In this document: positions 33,459-44,221 of the stretch, one piece after another
How positions within the stretch are numbered: position 1 is the first letter of the stretch
Layout: each line of letters starts with the position of its first letter
Origin: Berghia stephanieae
Lineage: Eukaryota; Mollusca; Gastropoda; Nudibranchia; Aeolidiidae
Reading direction: 5' to 3'
Assembly (NCBI GenBank): GCA_034508935.3
Contig: CM067452.1
Span: 505,333 to 569,332 of the forward strand
DNA length: 64,000 nucleotides
Position numbers and translations under genes: made by a program
The notes under the pieces: model-generated
The model's input: the letters and a program-made list of their open reading frames with translations, nothing else
Databases searched by the model: none
Told to the model about the DNA's origin: nothing

Positions 33459-33922
33459 TAGTGCCGCGCTGAGGACCGGACCGAGGACCGGTCCCACGGT
33501 CTTTTAGCTGTGAACCGTGGTCCGGTCCCAAAGAGGAAGACCGCCGGCGGTCCTCACTTCTTATCACCTTTCAACGGTCTGGCGCCATACTACTTCCCCA
33601 GCGATTCGTTGCCTCGGTCCTTTGCCTATCTTCCACCAATCACCACCCATCCCACTTAATGAATCGCACCCACCCCCCTTTGCCATACACTAAACGACAC
33701 AGACGACCATAGAGGCAGACGACCACCTCCCTCCACTCCGCAAACCGCCCTTTCGTGTGTGAGATGGGGGAACAGGAGGCGCACGCCTTGGACGATTCCA
33801 TTATACGGGGTAAATTTCAAAATTTACTACACCATAATGATCGCAATGACAATGATCTATGATGAAGGCATGACCCCTCTTCTCTAATGGGTTATTGTTT
33901 GAAATGTATGTGACTACTAAAG

Positions 33923-33965
<43 letters not shown>

Positions 33966-34878
33966 TCAAACCTAGCAAGTTGCAAGTCTGATTTTTTGTT
34001 TTCTTTTGTCCATCTCTTGTCGCCACTCCTTTCTATCGCATTGTTGTCATTTAAAATAATACAATAATATTAAAATTTCGTTTGGTGTTTTAACTAATCA
34101 AATAATATGAGTTTCATTAGTTTCTTCCTTCCAAAAAAACCCAGTTATAACGTCTGTATTTTTAAAAGGTCCAATAGAATATTTGGGGACCCGATAGCTC
34201 AGTTGATAGAGCACTCTCTTTATACGCAAAGGGCCAGAGATCGATCCCGGGTGCAGTCGAGTTTTTTTCTGAATCCCTGTCTACTCAGCAGTGAATGGGT
34301 AGCTGGGTTTGTTAGATCTGGCGAAAAGTCACCATCGACCCCACTTATTACTTATTACTTATTACCGCATCCACCCCCTCTTATTATAACTTCACGTCTC
34401 TCTCTTACTCTTCAATGCTCGCTGCCCTCTCATGTGTGTGTGTGGGTGTGGGGAGGGGGGGTAGGAGTTGCGTGTGTGTATAAACGCCACGAACCACTCG
34501 ATCAACGCCTTGGGTGATTCCATTATCTCCGTTAATGGGGATAAATTTCAAATTTTATTCACGCTAAATTATCGAAGTAACAATGAAGTACTGTGATCAA
34601 ATAAAGAAGGCATCACCCCTCTTCTCTAATTAGGTTACAATTTGAAATGAGTGTGACTACTCCGTGTGTTTTACTCCTGTAGACCACGGTTTTCATCGTG
34701 TAGCGGTCTTTAACGGTTCAAGAATGAACGATCCCATGGTCCCAAAGGTCAAAACGGTCTCTCAGGAATGTTCAATGTCGAAAAGGACCGCCGGTCCTAG
34801 GACCGGTCCTTGCGGTTTTCATTTCCCAGGGACCGTAGGACCGTGGTCCTTAAGCTTGCCAAGGACCGCCCCGCACTA
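33459..34878 (-). mobile_element. hAT-like transposon, right-arm copy
   Basis: Mirror copy of 27207-28628, with GTTTTTTC (the complement of GAAAAAAC) at both borders. Its presence in both arms shows that the insertion came before the inverted duplication. Confidence 0.85.
34177..34322 (+). mobile_element. SINE family A fragment in the right arm
   Basis: Mirror of 27768-27903. The forward head (GATAGCTCAGTTGATAGAGC) makes this the clearest tRNA-like sequence in the window, but its ends do not pair into an acceptor stem. Confidence 0.8.
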
Positions 34879-34957
34879 GTTTTTTCATTGCAGGAAAGGT
34901 CACTGTGAACTGTGAAATAATAATTTTTAAATGTGACAAAGGCAGCAGCTCACTCTA

Positions 34958-35042
34958 CAGTCCACTCTGGATAATTGCAACACCTTGGGGTCAGCAAAAA
35001 TGTTGCGATTAACAGAAAGTTGCGATTTTCCAGAGTGAACTG
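34958..35042. mobile_element. 85-bp pogo-like MITE, right-arm copy
   Basis: Mirror copy of 27043-27127, starting CAGTCCACTCTGGATAATTG and flanked by TA. Confidence 0.8.
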
Positions 35043-35154
35043 TACTATGTTATGACGATCAATCCAATCAGCAAATTCTTTACCACACTCGGGCACCGTT
35101 GCAAACCCGCCAGGAAGCTTTTGTCACACAGGCGATATATGTGACAATCATGTC

Positions 35155-35458
35155 AAACTGGTATCAGTTTGTGTGACTAAGTGGCCTTGTGGTATGACAT
35201 TCGCTTTCGGACCTTGGTCTGTGGTGCCGCACACAGTTGAGTTCTTGGAAAAGAATCATTACTTAACTGATCTCACTTTACTCAGGTGCAAAATACATAC
35301 CTGGCCGTTTACAGCGTTTTCTCTGTCAAAAAAAAAAAGAATAATTGTAATATCACCTAACAGGCTCCATGTCTCGTCCTACATGTTAAGTGTTGCTGAT
35401 GACTGGGAATCCTTTGTAAAGCATTTTGAGCATGTTTAGTGGATAATGGCCTATATTT
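35155..35458 (+). mobile_element. SINE family B in the right arm
   Basis: Plus-strand mirror of 26622-26925. Here the head reads forward: GGCCTTGTGGTATGACATTC and a damaged B box. Confidence 0.8.
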
Positions 35459-36034
35459 ATGCTCTAGTTTTATAATGGCAGGAAGAACAGATTACAACAC
35501 ATTAAGGTCATATCAGCGCCAGTAAAAAGGAAGAAAATGGGATAGTAAAAAGTTCTAGAATTACAATTAAAGACAGGATAAAGTACATTTGATGTTTAAA
35601 TTCCTTTAACAACATAAAATTCTTTGTAATATACTTAGCACTAATGATGAATGGTACAGTTTTTAAGTTGGAAAGAGGAATAATTTAAAAAATAATTCAC
35701 CTGTTTCAGATTCAAGTGCCTGAGTTGCAGCGCTCATCTTGTTTTCCAATTTCTCCTGAGACAAAGATAAAGAAAGTACACTGAATCATTAACTTTATAA
35801 TCATAACAAATAGTATCTATTATAGCTCTTTACCCCGTCTAAACAGGCAGCAAGCGCGTATATTGACATCAATTGAAATGAACTTTAACCCTTTAACAAA
35901 AGAGTCTGAATTTCAGACAAGAATCAGAATTTCTCCCATGTTTTTATCTACTAAATGGTTCCAACTGTAGTCCTACCCGTTTTCATCAAAACAGGAAGTA
36001 ACAGTAACAGTGATTCAAGCCAGTTGTAGTGATG

Positions 36035-36325
36035 CTATTGCTCTCTTGGAACTGTCAGACCAGGGAACAGCTCTCTTGGAACTGTCAGACCAGGGAACAG
36101 CTCTCTTGGAACTGTCAGACCAGGGAACAACTCTCTTGGAACTGTCAGACCAGGGAACAGCTCTCTTGGAACTGTCAGACCAGGGAACAGCTCTCTTGGA
36201 ACTGTCAGACCAGGGAACAGCTCTCTTGGAACTGGAACTGTCAGACCAGGGAACAGCTCCTTGGAACTGTCAGACCAGGGAACAGCTCTCTTGGAACTGT
36301 CAGACCAGGGAACAGCTCCTTGGAG
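36035..36325. repeat. 30-bp minisatellite, about 10 units
   Basis: The unit is CTCTCTTGGAACTGTCAGAC plus CAGGGAACAG. Most units are identical; one carries a 6-bp internal duplication (GGAACTGGAACT) and two lost 2 bp. The unit length is a multiple of three, so one frame reads ALLELSDQGT repeatedly until the 2-bp losses. Confidence 0.95.
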
Positions 36326-36424
36326 CCATTATAGTTTTAGGACCAAGATCATTTGTTTAAATTAATAAAACAAATAATAAATAAAACTGCCCCCCCCCCC
36401 CTTTCCCCAAATACAGGCTGTGAT

Positions 36425-36975
36425 TATTGACAGAATGTCTGTCAATAACCATGGACGATTATCCACAGATAGTGTCTGTCAGTAAGAAAAGGTCAGGCTT
36501 TTTAATAAACACAGACAGTGTCTGTCAACAAGAAAAGGTCAGACTTTTTAATAAACACAGACGGTGTCTGTCAATAAGAAAAGGTCAGGCCTTTTATTTT
36601 ACACAGACAGTGTCTGTCAATAAGAAAAGGCCAGGCTATATATTATACACAGACAGTGTCTGTCAATATGAAAAGGCCAGACTATCTATTATACACAGAC
36701 GGTGTCTGTCAATAAGAAAAGGTCAGACCTTTTATTATATACAGACGGTTTCTGTCAATAAGAAAAGGTCAGGCCTTTTATGATACACAGACGGTGTCTG
36801 TCAATATGAAAAGGTCAGGCCTTTTATTATACACAGACTGTGTCTGTCAATAAGAAAAGGTCAGGCCTTTTATTATACACAGACAGTGTCTGTCAATAAG
36901 AAAAGGCCAGGCTATCTATTATACACAGACAGTGTCTGTCAATAAGAAAAGGCCAGGCGATCTATTATACACAGA
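36425..36975. repeat. 48-bp minisatellite, about 11 units, each with a palindrome
   Basis: The unit is ACAGACAGTGTCTGTCAATA, AGAAAAGGTCAGGCC, TTTTATTATACAC with point differences. ACAGAC/GTCTGT is an inverted repeat in every unit. The length is again a multiple of three, and frames stay open over several units. Confidence 0.93.
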
Positions 36976-37590
36976 CACATTGGCAGAAATGTTTTATGCA
37001 AAATGCCAAACTAGTAATGAAAAAATGCCAATGGTAATTTTTGTCCCCATCAGTTAATATCAAGTAATATTTAACACAAAATGAAAGTAAATAGAGCTCA
37101 AATGTCAAATCCAAATTGCCTAAATAGCAAATGGCATCAATGAAATGTAAGTTTTCGACACTTTGAACTGAAATGTCAAACTGGAAATTCCGCCTTTTTT
37201 ATTTCAACCAGTAAGAAACTAGAAACTTGTAAATCAGCAAATCGGTTCATAGTCCACCAACCATTTAAAATTTCACGACCTACCTTAACTTTATTGATCT
37301 TCTTTTGTTTCTATAATTCGTTCATTCTAACCACTCTTTGATAAAATTGATGATAGTTGGGGATTTGTTTCATTCACAGACGAATCTCTAGGCTAGGCGT
37401 TGTTCACCCCCAAAGCAACCATTTTCCTATCTTCCTTATACAAAATAATACAATTTAATATCACACTTCCACAAAACTAGATCCAACAACATATACGATT
37501 CAGAGATGAAAATAACTATCACAACAATGAAGCAAAACTGGTGGAAAATTATCTAGCCCATGTAAGAATATTAAGTAACACAGATGTCAG
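36976..37590. other. No gene seen
   Basis: AT-rich unique-looking DNA with no frame or repeat recognised. Confidence 0.5.
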
Positions 37591-37593
37591 TGT

Positions 37594-37662
37594 GGATAGA
37601 CAGCTCAGTGGGTTAGACGCTTTCATTGTTTTTCCTTTTTGATCATGTTCGAATCTGCTTCC
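37594..37662 (+). mobile_element. tRNA-like SINE head
   Basis: AGCTCAGTGGGTTAGACGC resembles an A box and ATGTTCGAATCTG a B box about 40 bp later. A T/G-rich tract (to about 37990) with many short TTTATT and TGTTTT runs follows. It is probably a degenerate SINE. Confidence 0.5.
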
Positions 37663-38007
37663 GTGTCTTGTTTTGTTTTTTCTTTTTGTTTGTTTTTTTT
37701 GGGGGTGTGGGGGGTTGTTTTTTTGTTTTTGTTTTTTTTTTTTTTTTTGGGGGGGGGGTTGTTTGTTTTTTTTCTCTGATGATTTCTTCTGTGTTTCTGA
37801 TCGAGATTATTTATTTTATTTATTGGTTTATTTATTTATTTATCCATTTTTGTCTCTGTTGTTTCTTAACAAGTTTTTCTTCTCTTTTTCTCTTTTCTAT
37901 TTTCTTGCTATGATTACGTTGTTTCTGACCAAGATATTTGACATTATAACATACATAATCTATTTTTTTTTCTCTCTCTCAACTTTTTGTTTGTTTATTT
38001 TCATTTA

Positions 38008-38702
38008 CAGTCCACTCTGGATAATTGCAACTCGGTTAATCGCAACATTTCCCATTTTCGAGAAATCAATCTAACAAAATATCATTATTAAATTTCATCA
38101 TGGAAGAAATCATGACAGGTTGAAAAATCGAGATTGAGCAGGATTTAGTTCTACAGTAGTGTTTCACCACTTTATTAGAGACAAAAGATGGCGGGGCTTT
38201 GCAGTATGTGTTTGTGATGTCATCTGTGGCCATTAAATAGGAGGTGAGGGGGGCTGGGCATAGAGTTTACAACAGGTAGACAATGACAGTTGTAAAGAGA
38301 GACTGAGAGATATCCTTTGTTTTGGATTGACAACTGTGCATTGTGACCAACGATTTTTGGTGAGAGCCTACAGTCTCTCATCACAGCTAATCTCTTTGAG
38401 TTTTAAAAAGGTTGAGAACAAAAGAGTGAGAGTGAATCAAATCTGAATAAGATGTCGACTTGCAGCATCGCTGCTTTTGTTTGACAAAATCTATACAGGA
38501 CTGCCATATGGTTTTTAATTCAATCATATTGCTAAGTCTGTGGTGGACCAAGAACAATGTTTACAACAACTGGTTTGAGTTTACCATAAATGTGTAAAAT
38601 GTTGCGATAGTGGACTGGAAACTCAACTTCCGTTTATTGCAACTTTGGTTAATCACAACATTTTCGCTGATCCAAAGGTGTTGTGATTATCCAAGTGGAC
38701 TG
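38008..38702. mobile_element. pogo/Tigger-like non-autonomous transposon, 695 bp
   Basis: TA on both sides (38006-38007 and 38703-38704). CAGTCCACTCTGGATAATTG at the left and (reversed) CAGTCCACTTGGATAATCAC at the right, each followed by GCGATT/TTGTGATT-type repeats. No transposase frame remains. The 85-bp MITEs in the inverted duplication share its ends. Confidence 0.8.
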
Positions 38703-38704
38703 TA

Positions 38705-39305
38705 TTTATCTTTTTATTATGCGCTTTTTGATCAGTTGAAAATTACAATTTGCATTCTATAGAAAGTAACAAAAAGAGAGAGAGAAAAAGATTTAAAAGA
38801 AAGAAAAAAAAGGGGGCGGGGGGGGGGGGGGGGGAGGGGAGGGGGGGGGCAGAGTGGGACATTTATCATTGACAGAAGCAGACAATACATTTTAACAAAT
38901 TTTAAAGAGCCAGGAATTGAATTACAGACAACAATTTTGACAACACGGCATATTTTAGTTCACGGTCCAGTGCTTCGAGACGGCAGTGGTAGAAAGAGAC
39001 TCAGTGAAGCATGAAGATTTTAGCTCTGGATTTCTCATTAATATTAAATATTTTGAATTATTTGGAATTAAAGATTATATAATTGATGATTAAATATAAA
39101 AATCGCTTTTTTCACAGACGTATACATAAAAGTCTGACATTTTCACATGTAAAGTAACGAGTCAAAGGTTCCTGTAGTTTAATTCCAAAACATCTTAAGA
39201 AGTGATGTACTTTAAGGTAATAAAAAAAATTTAAGTAATTATTTCAAAAATTATTTGTCCAATTTAGACCAAACAGATGTTTTTGAAATTTGTAGGATTA
39301 AATGA
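38705..39305. other. No gene seen
   Basis: It contains a purine run and a G-rich tract (38813-38850) and then AT-rich DNA. No coding or mobile feature was recognised. Confidence 0.5.
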
Positions 39306-39309
39306 TAAG

Positions 39310-40136
39310 ACTCCTGGTGGTTGTAGTAGTAGTGCTAGTGATGGTGATGTGGCGGTGATGGTGGTTGTAGAAATGGTATTGATGATGATGATGTGGTGGT
39401 GGTGGTTGTAGTAGTAGTGCTAGTGATGGTGATGTGGTGGTGATGGTGGTTGTAGAAATGGTATTGATGATGATGATGTGGTGGTGGTTGTAGTAGTGCT
39501 AGTGATGGTGATGTGGTGGTGATGGTGGTTGTAGAAATGGTATTGATGATGATGATGTGGTGGTGGTTGTAGTAGTAGTGCTAGTGATGATGATGTGGTG
39601 GTGATGGTAGTTGTAGAAATAGTATTGATGATGATGATATGGTGGTGGTGGTGGTTGTAGTAGTGCTAGTGATGGTGATGTGGTGGTGATGGTGGTTGTA
39701 GAAATGGTATTGATGATGATGATGTGGTGGTGGTTGTAGTAGTAGTACTAGTGATGATGATGTGGTGGTGATGGTGGTTGTAGAAATGGTATTGATGATG
39801 ATGATGTGGTGGTGGTGGTGGTTGTAGAAATGGTATTGATGATGATGATGTGGTGGTGATGGTTGTAGGAGTAGTGCTAGTGATGATAATGTGGTGGTGA
39901 TGGTGGTTGTAGAAATGGTATTGATGATGATGATGTGGTGGTGGTTGTAGTAGTAGTGCTAGTGATGATGATGTGGTGGTGATGGTAGTTGTAGAATTAG
40001 TATTGATGATGATGATGTGGTGGTGGTGGTGGTTGTAGTAGTGCTAGTGATGGTGATGTGGTGGTGATGGTGGTTGTAGAAATGGTATTGATGATGATGA
40101 TGTGGTGGTGGTGGTGGTTGTAGAAATGGTATTGAT
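39310..40136. repeat. GTG/ATG minisatellite interrupted by the gypsy element, left part
   Basis: Two alternating units: one with GGTTGTAGTAGTAGTGCTAG then TGATGGTGATGTGG, the other with GGTTGTAGAAATGGTATTGA then TGATGATGATGTGG. Together they form a higher-order unit of roughly 80 bp. The array stops at the gypsy LTR and resumes at 44222. Confidence 0.93.
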
Positions 40137-40325
40137 TGTCATGATATTGTTTACTGTTTAGAGATAGTTCTATTTGTCACTTAATGTTTGTAATTGATCT
40201 GTGTCTGTACTGTATTGTCTAACTCTTTGTGTTTTAATTTCTTTCCAGATCATGTCGATTTAAATGTTGAATAAAGCCTATATTTTGCATGGCAATCATT
40301 CGAATTACTTTCTAGCTTCACAACA
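40137..40325 (+). repeat. Left LTR of the gypsy element
   Basis: Starts TGTCATGATATTG and ends CTTCACAACA. It contains AATAAA (in TGAATAAAGCC), likely the polyadenylation signal. Confidence 0.93.
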
Positions 40326-40343
40326 ATTTATTCAACATTTAAC

Positions 40344-43300
40344 ATGGAACGATTCCTTCGACCTGAGCGGTTCAGCGCTGAACCCAATACGCCTGATGCA
40401 TCAAAGCAATGGAATCACTGGCTCTGTACATTTAACAACTTTCTCTCTTCGTTACCCGAACAGGCGACTGACAACAAACTCAATCTGCTCGTCAATTTCG
40501 TCGATCCTGTCGTCTACGAACATATTGCTGATTGTACTACATTCGATTCAGCTGTTGACGTTCTGAAGAACATATACGTGAAACCAAAAAACGAAATATT
40601 CGCGAGACACGTCTTGGCTACTACAAAGCAAGAACCAGATCAATCCCTCGATCAGTTCCTTCAAAAGTTGAAGAGACTTGCCAAAGAATGTGATTTTAAA
40701 GCTGTTACTGCTGATACGAACAGGGATGACTTTATCCGAGATGCTTTCATCTGTGGTCTCTCTTCTAATCAGATCAGGCAGCGACTCCTCGAGAATAAGA
40801 CAATCGAACTTATGGCCGCTTATGAACAGGCTCGATCCTTGGAGATGGCTGAAAAACACTCTCAGAACTACAGCACACCAACTACTGTGCCATGTGGCAG
40901 CACTGCTCCTCCGCCCTCTGAAAAGGAACTTGACTCATTCAATGCTTCAGTCACGAACTCTAAATGCTTTTTCTGCGGATACCAACGACATCCTCGATCA
41001 AAATGCCCTGCTAGAGAGGCGCTGTGTAAAAGTTGTGGAAAAAAAGGGCATTTTCAAAAGGTATGCCAGTCAAAAAGTAAAAACGAATATGCATCTGTGG
41101 CAGACCCGAATACACTCAGTTCAGCCTTTTCAGCCGCGGCTCCCGCTAGTCTCTACAGAGCTGTTATTGACGTGAAATTGTTTAACAAGCCCGTTAAAGC
41201 GTTGATAGACACCGGAAGCTCAGAGAGTTTCATTTCAACAGAGATCGCACAAAGTCTCCAATTGAAGATATTCAAATCAAAGAAAGAAATCTCCATGGCG
41301 TCTACTAATCTTTCCAGTACAACCAAGGGTCATTGTTTTGTCTCTTTGGAATACCAGGGACGTTTCTATGAGAGTGTGAAATTTTCCATCCTGTCAGGGT
41401 TGTGTTCAGACTTGATTTTAGGCCATGACTTTCTTGAACAGCATGATGGAGTTCAAATATCCTTCAAAGGATCAAAGCCTACTTTCTCCGTTTGTAGTCT
41501 CACTGCTGCAAAAATCGAACCTGTTTCTCTTTTCAAGAATCTCCTTCCAGAAGTCAGACCTATTGCAACAAAATCAAGACGATTTTCATTACCAGACAAG
41601 CAATTCATTGACTCTGAGGTTAAGAAACTTCTTGACGAGGATGTGATCGAACCATCTGATTCTCCATGGCGGGCGCAGGTATTGGTGACAACTAACGAAC
41701 GACACAAGAAACGCATGGTTGTGGACTATAGTCAGACCATCAATCGCTTCACTCTACTCAATGCATATCCACTTCCAAACATTAATGAAATGATTGAAAC
41801 AATTTCAAACTACAGTGTCTATAGCACCCTCGATTTGCAAAGTGCTTACCACCAGATCCCAATAAAAGACGAGGAGAAACTGTATACGGCTTTTGAGGCC
41901 AGTGGAAATCTCTACCAATTCAAGCGAATTCCCTTTGGAGTCACTAACGGAGTGGCTTGCTTTCAGCGCATCATTGATTACATTATTCGAGATGAGAAAC
42001 TGAGTGACACATTTGCTTACTTAGACAATGTGACAATCTGTGACAGAAATCAGCAAGAGCATGATGAAAACCTTGTGAAATTTCTCAGGTGTGCCAAAGA
42101 ATATAATATAACATTCAATGAAAGTAAGACTATCCAGTCTGTTAGACAAATCAAGTTACTTGGATTTCAGGTGTCCAAAGGTTGCATTCAGCCAGACCCT
42201 GACCGATTACGGCCACTGAGAGAACTTTCAGATCCTCACAATATCAAATCTCAACAGAGAGTGATTGGAATGTTTGCATACTACTCATCCTGGATACCTC
42301 ATTTCTCGGATAAAATACACCCACTGGTCCAAAATACCACCTTTCCATTGTCAGGAAAAGCCAAGGACTCGTTTGATCTTTTGAAAAAGGAGATTGAAAA
42401 CGCTGCTGTCGTGACAATTGACCACAACGCTCCTCTAGTTGTAGAAACCGACGCTTCTGAAATTGCAATCGCAGCAACACTAAATCAAGGTGGACGTCCT
42501 GTGGCTTTCTTTTCAAGAACTCTGAACCACAGTGAAAAGAAGCATTCTTCTGTTGAAAAAGAGGCTTACGCTATTGTGGAAGCCCTTCGAAAGTGGAGGC
42601 ACTATCTTCTAGGAAAGCATTTCAAACTTGTGACAGATCAGAAAAGCGTTGCCTTTATGTACGGAAATTCTGCAAAAGGAAAAGTCAAAAATGATAAAAT
42701 CCAAAGATGGAAGATTGAACTGTCAAGCTACAGTTATGACGTTGTGTATCGACCTGGAAAAGACAATGTAGCGGCTGACGCATTTTCAAGGGAGTTCTGC
42801 TCATCTACTGGTTCAGATTTAGAAACTTTAAAAAGCCTTCACGACTCACTCTGCCACCCTGGAATTGCAAGGATGAACCATTTTGTCAGGTCAAAGAATC
42901 TCCCATATTCCGTGGATGAAATACGAACAATCTGCAACAACTGTAGGGTTTGTCGTGAGCTAAAACCTTCATTCTACAAACCGCAGAACCTCAAAGTGGT
43001 CAAAGCAACTCAACCATTCAAGCGTTTGAGTGTTGATTTCAAGGGTCCCTTGCCGTCATCGTCCAAAAATCGGTATCTCCTAACAGTTATTGATGAATAT
43101 TCTCGCTTCCCTTTTGCGTTCCCATGCTCTGATATGAGCTCATCAACTATCATCAAGTGCTTGTGTCAATTGTTCTCATTGTTTGGAATGCCTATTTCAA
43201 TACATTCTGACAGAGGTGCTAACTTCATGTCAAGTGAGCTTCAAGATTTCTTGTGCAAAAAGGGTATCGCCTCAAGCCGAACGACCCCATACAATCCCCG

Positions 43301-43997
43301 GGGAAATGGACAAGTAGAACGTCTGAATGGAACCCTTTGGAAAACTATCACGTTAGCCCTGAAATCACGTGGTTTGAATGTTAGTCAATGGGAGTCAGTG
43401 CTTCTTGACTCTCTCCATTCAATAAGATCACTCTTATGCACTGCGACAAATGAGACTCCTCATGAACGAATCTTCCGCTACAATAGAAAGTCAAGCACTG
43501 GTACAACACTTCCTAGCTGGCTGACTACTCCAGGAACTGTTTTGATGAGGCGTCATGTAAGAGCCTCTAAATACGAACCATTGGTGGACAAAGTGGAACT
43601 GTTGGACGCTAATCCGCTCTATGCCTACGTCCGACTTCCTGATGGTAAAGAAACTACTGTGGCTTTGCGTCACTTAGCCCCTGCTGGTGAAATGACTACT
43701 GCCCAACCCTCCAATGAAGAATCACCCATGGCGTTTGACAACACGAGCGTAACTCCACCTTTTCAACCTGTTCAAAAGAATGTGGGAAACGATATTTTAC
43801 CTGAAACTGTTCTAGAACAGCTTGATGTACAAACTGTGGAAGCGGGTGTAGTGCAAAAATCTGCCTTGGACGAACCATCAGTCTCTGATCCTAACAATCC
43901 TAATGAGCTTTCTACTCAAAACGAATCCCGTTCAAACTCCAGAACGAGTGGCTTCATTCGGACGAGACCATACAGTTTACGAAATAGAGAAGCATAA
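40344..43997 (+). CDS. Gypsy gag-pol polyprotein
   Basis: A single frame of 1217 codons. Gag-like N terminus, two CCHC knuckles (CFFCGYQRH and CKSCGKKGH, about residues 208-245), and aspartic protease (LIDTGSSES, about 285). Reverse transcriptase, RNase H (VETDAS, about 700) and integrase follow, the last with an HHCC zinc part and a catalytic core containing HSDRGANF. The domain order protease-RT-RNase H-integrase is that of Ty3/gypsy (Metaviridae). The lineage is perhaps Mag-related; not certain. Confidence 0.93.
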   Translation: MERFLRPERFSAEPNTPDASKQWNHWLCTFNNFLSSLPEQATDNKLNLLVNFVDPVVYEHIADCTTFDSAVDVLKNIYVKPKNEIFARHVLATTKQEPDQSLDQFLQKLKRLAKECDFKAVTADTNRDDFIRDAFICGLSSNQIRQRLLENKTIELMAAYEQARSLEMAEKHSQNYSTPTTVPCGSTAPPPSEKELDSFNASVTNSKCFFCGYQRHPRSKCPAREALCKSCGKKGHFQKVCQSKSKNEYASVADPNTLSSAFSAAAPASLYRAVIDVKLFNKPVKALIDTGSSESFISTEIAQSLQLKIFKSKKEISMASTNLSSTTKGHCFVSLEYQGRFYESVKFSILSGLCSDLILGHDFLEQHDGVQISFKGSKPTFSVCSLTAAKIEPVSLFKNLLPEVRPIATKSRRFSLPDKQFIDSEVKKLLDEDVIEPSDSPWRAQVLVTTNERHKKRMVVDYSQTINRFTLLNAYPLPNINEMIETISNYSVYSTLDLQSAYHQIPIKDEEKLYTAFEASGNLYQFKRIPFGVTNGVACFQRIIDYIIRDEKLSDTFAYLDNVTICDRNQQEHDENLVKFLRCAKEYNITFNESKTIQSVRQIKLLGFQVSKGCIQPDPDRLRPLRELSDPHNIKSQQRVIGMFAYYSSWIPHFSDKIHPLVQNTTFPLSGKAKDSFDLLKKEIENAAVVTIDHNAPLVVETDASEIAIAATLNQGGRPVAFFSRTLNHSEKKHSSVEKEAYAIVEALRKWRHYLLGKHFKLVTDQKSVAFMYGNSAKGKVKNDKIQRWKIELSSYSYDVVYRPGKDNVAADAFSREFCSSTGSDLETLKSLHDSLCHPGIARMNHFVRSKNLPYSVDEIRTICNNCRVCRELKPSFYKPQNLKVVKATQPFKRLSVDFKGPLPSSSKNRYLLTVIDEYSRFPFAFPCSDMSSSTIIKCLCQLFSLFGMPISIHSDRGANFMSSELQDFLCKKGIASSRTTPYNPRGNGQVERLNGTLWKTITLALKSRGLNVSQWESVLLDSLHSIRSLLCTATNETPHERIFRYNRKSSTGTTLPSWLTTPGTVLMRRHVRASKYEPLVDKVELLDANPLYAYVRLPDGKETTVALRHLAPAGEMTTAQPSNEESPMAFDNTSVTPPFQPVQKNVGNDILPETVLEQLDVQTVEAGVVQKSALDEPSVSDPNNPNELSTQNESRSNSRTSGFIRTRPYSLRNREA

Positions 43998-44032
43998 TTT
44001 GAAATCTCTTGCCACATGCAAGGGGGGAAGAA

Positions 44033-44221
44033 TGTCATGATATTGTTTACTGTTTAGAGATAGTTCTATTTGTCACTTAATGTTTGTAATTGATCTGTGT
44101 CTGTACTGTATTGTCTAACTCTTTGTGTTTTAATTTCTTTCCAGATCATGTCGATTTAAATGTTGAATAAAGCCTATATTTTGCATGGCAATCATTCGAA
44201 TTACTTTCTAGCTTCACAACA
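44033..44221 (+). repeat. Right LTR of the gypsy element
   Basis: Same length and, by eye, the same sequence as the left LTR. It is followed directly by TTGAT and the minisatellite. Confidence 0.93.

Larger units (their letters stand above)
33264..35737 (-). pseudogene. Antisense duplicate of SLC18B1 exons 1-2
   Basis: Exon 1 copy 35737-35701 reads MSAATQALESET. It is 37 nt against 40 in the left arm, ends in the same phase and keeps the donor. Exon 2 copy 33457-33264 encodes the same residues as the left arm (EKTPLL to SILAPFFPKE), with the hAT-like insert at 33459-34878. It points away from exons 3 and 4, so it cannot form the ordinary transcript. It could only be made as antisense RNA or be used if the arm flips. 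Confidence 0.8.
32052..35894 (-). repeat. Right arm of the inverted duplication
   Basis: Reverse complement of 26186-30027, 3843 bp; left and right positions sum to about 62080 throughout. It carries an antisense copy of SLC18B1 exons 1-2, the hAT-like element, SINEs of families A and B, a pogo-like MITE and the LINE 3' fragment. Beyond 35894 the sequence is unrelated to that left of 26186. Confidence 0.93.
40137..44221 (+). mobile_element. Ty3/gypsy LTR retrotransposon, looks whole, very young
   Basis: The 4085-bp element has 189-bp LTRs that are identical by eye. Tips are TG...CA, the target duplication is TTGAT (40132-40136 and 44222-44226), and a purine tract (GGGGGGAAGAA) lies just before the right LTR. 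One long frame covers gag and pol. The element sits inside the minisatellite. LTR identity implies a recent insertion. No envelope gene is present. Confidence 0.95.

Noticed and set aside
34187-34260. tRNA gene on the plus strand
   Set aside because: A and B boxes are present, but acceptor and anticodon stems do not pair, and the same sequence recurs with a SINE body attached.
37626-38074. Phe/Leu/Ile-rich frames resembling membrane proteins
   Set aside because: They lie in a T/G homopolymer-rich tract and run into a pogo-like element; hydrophobicity comes from T content.
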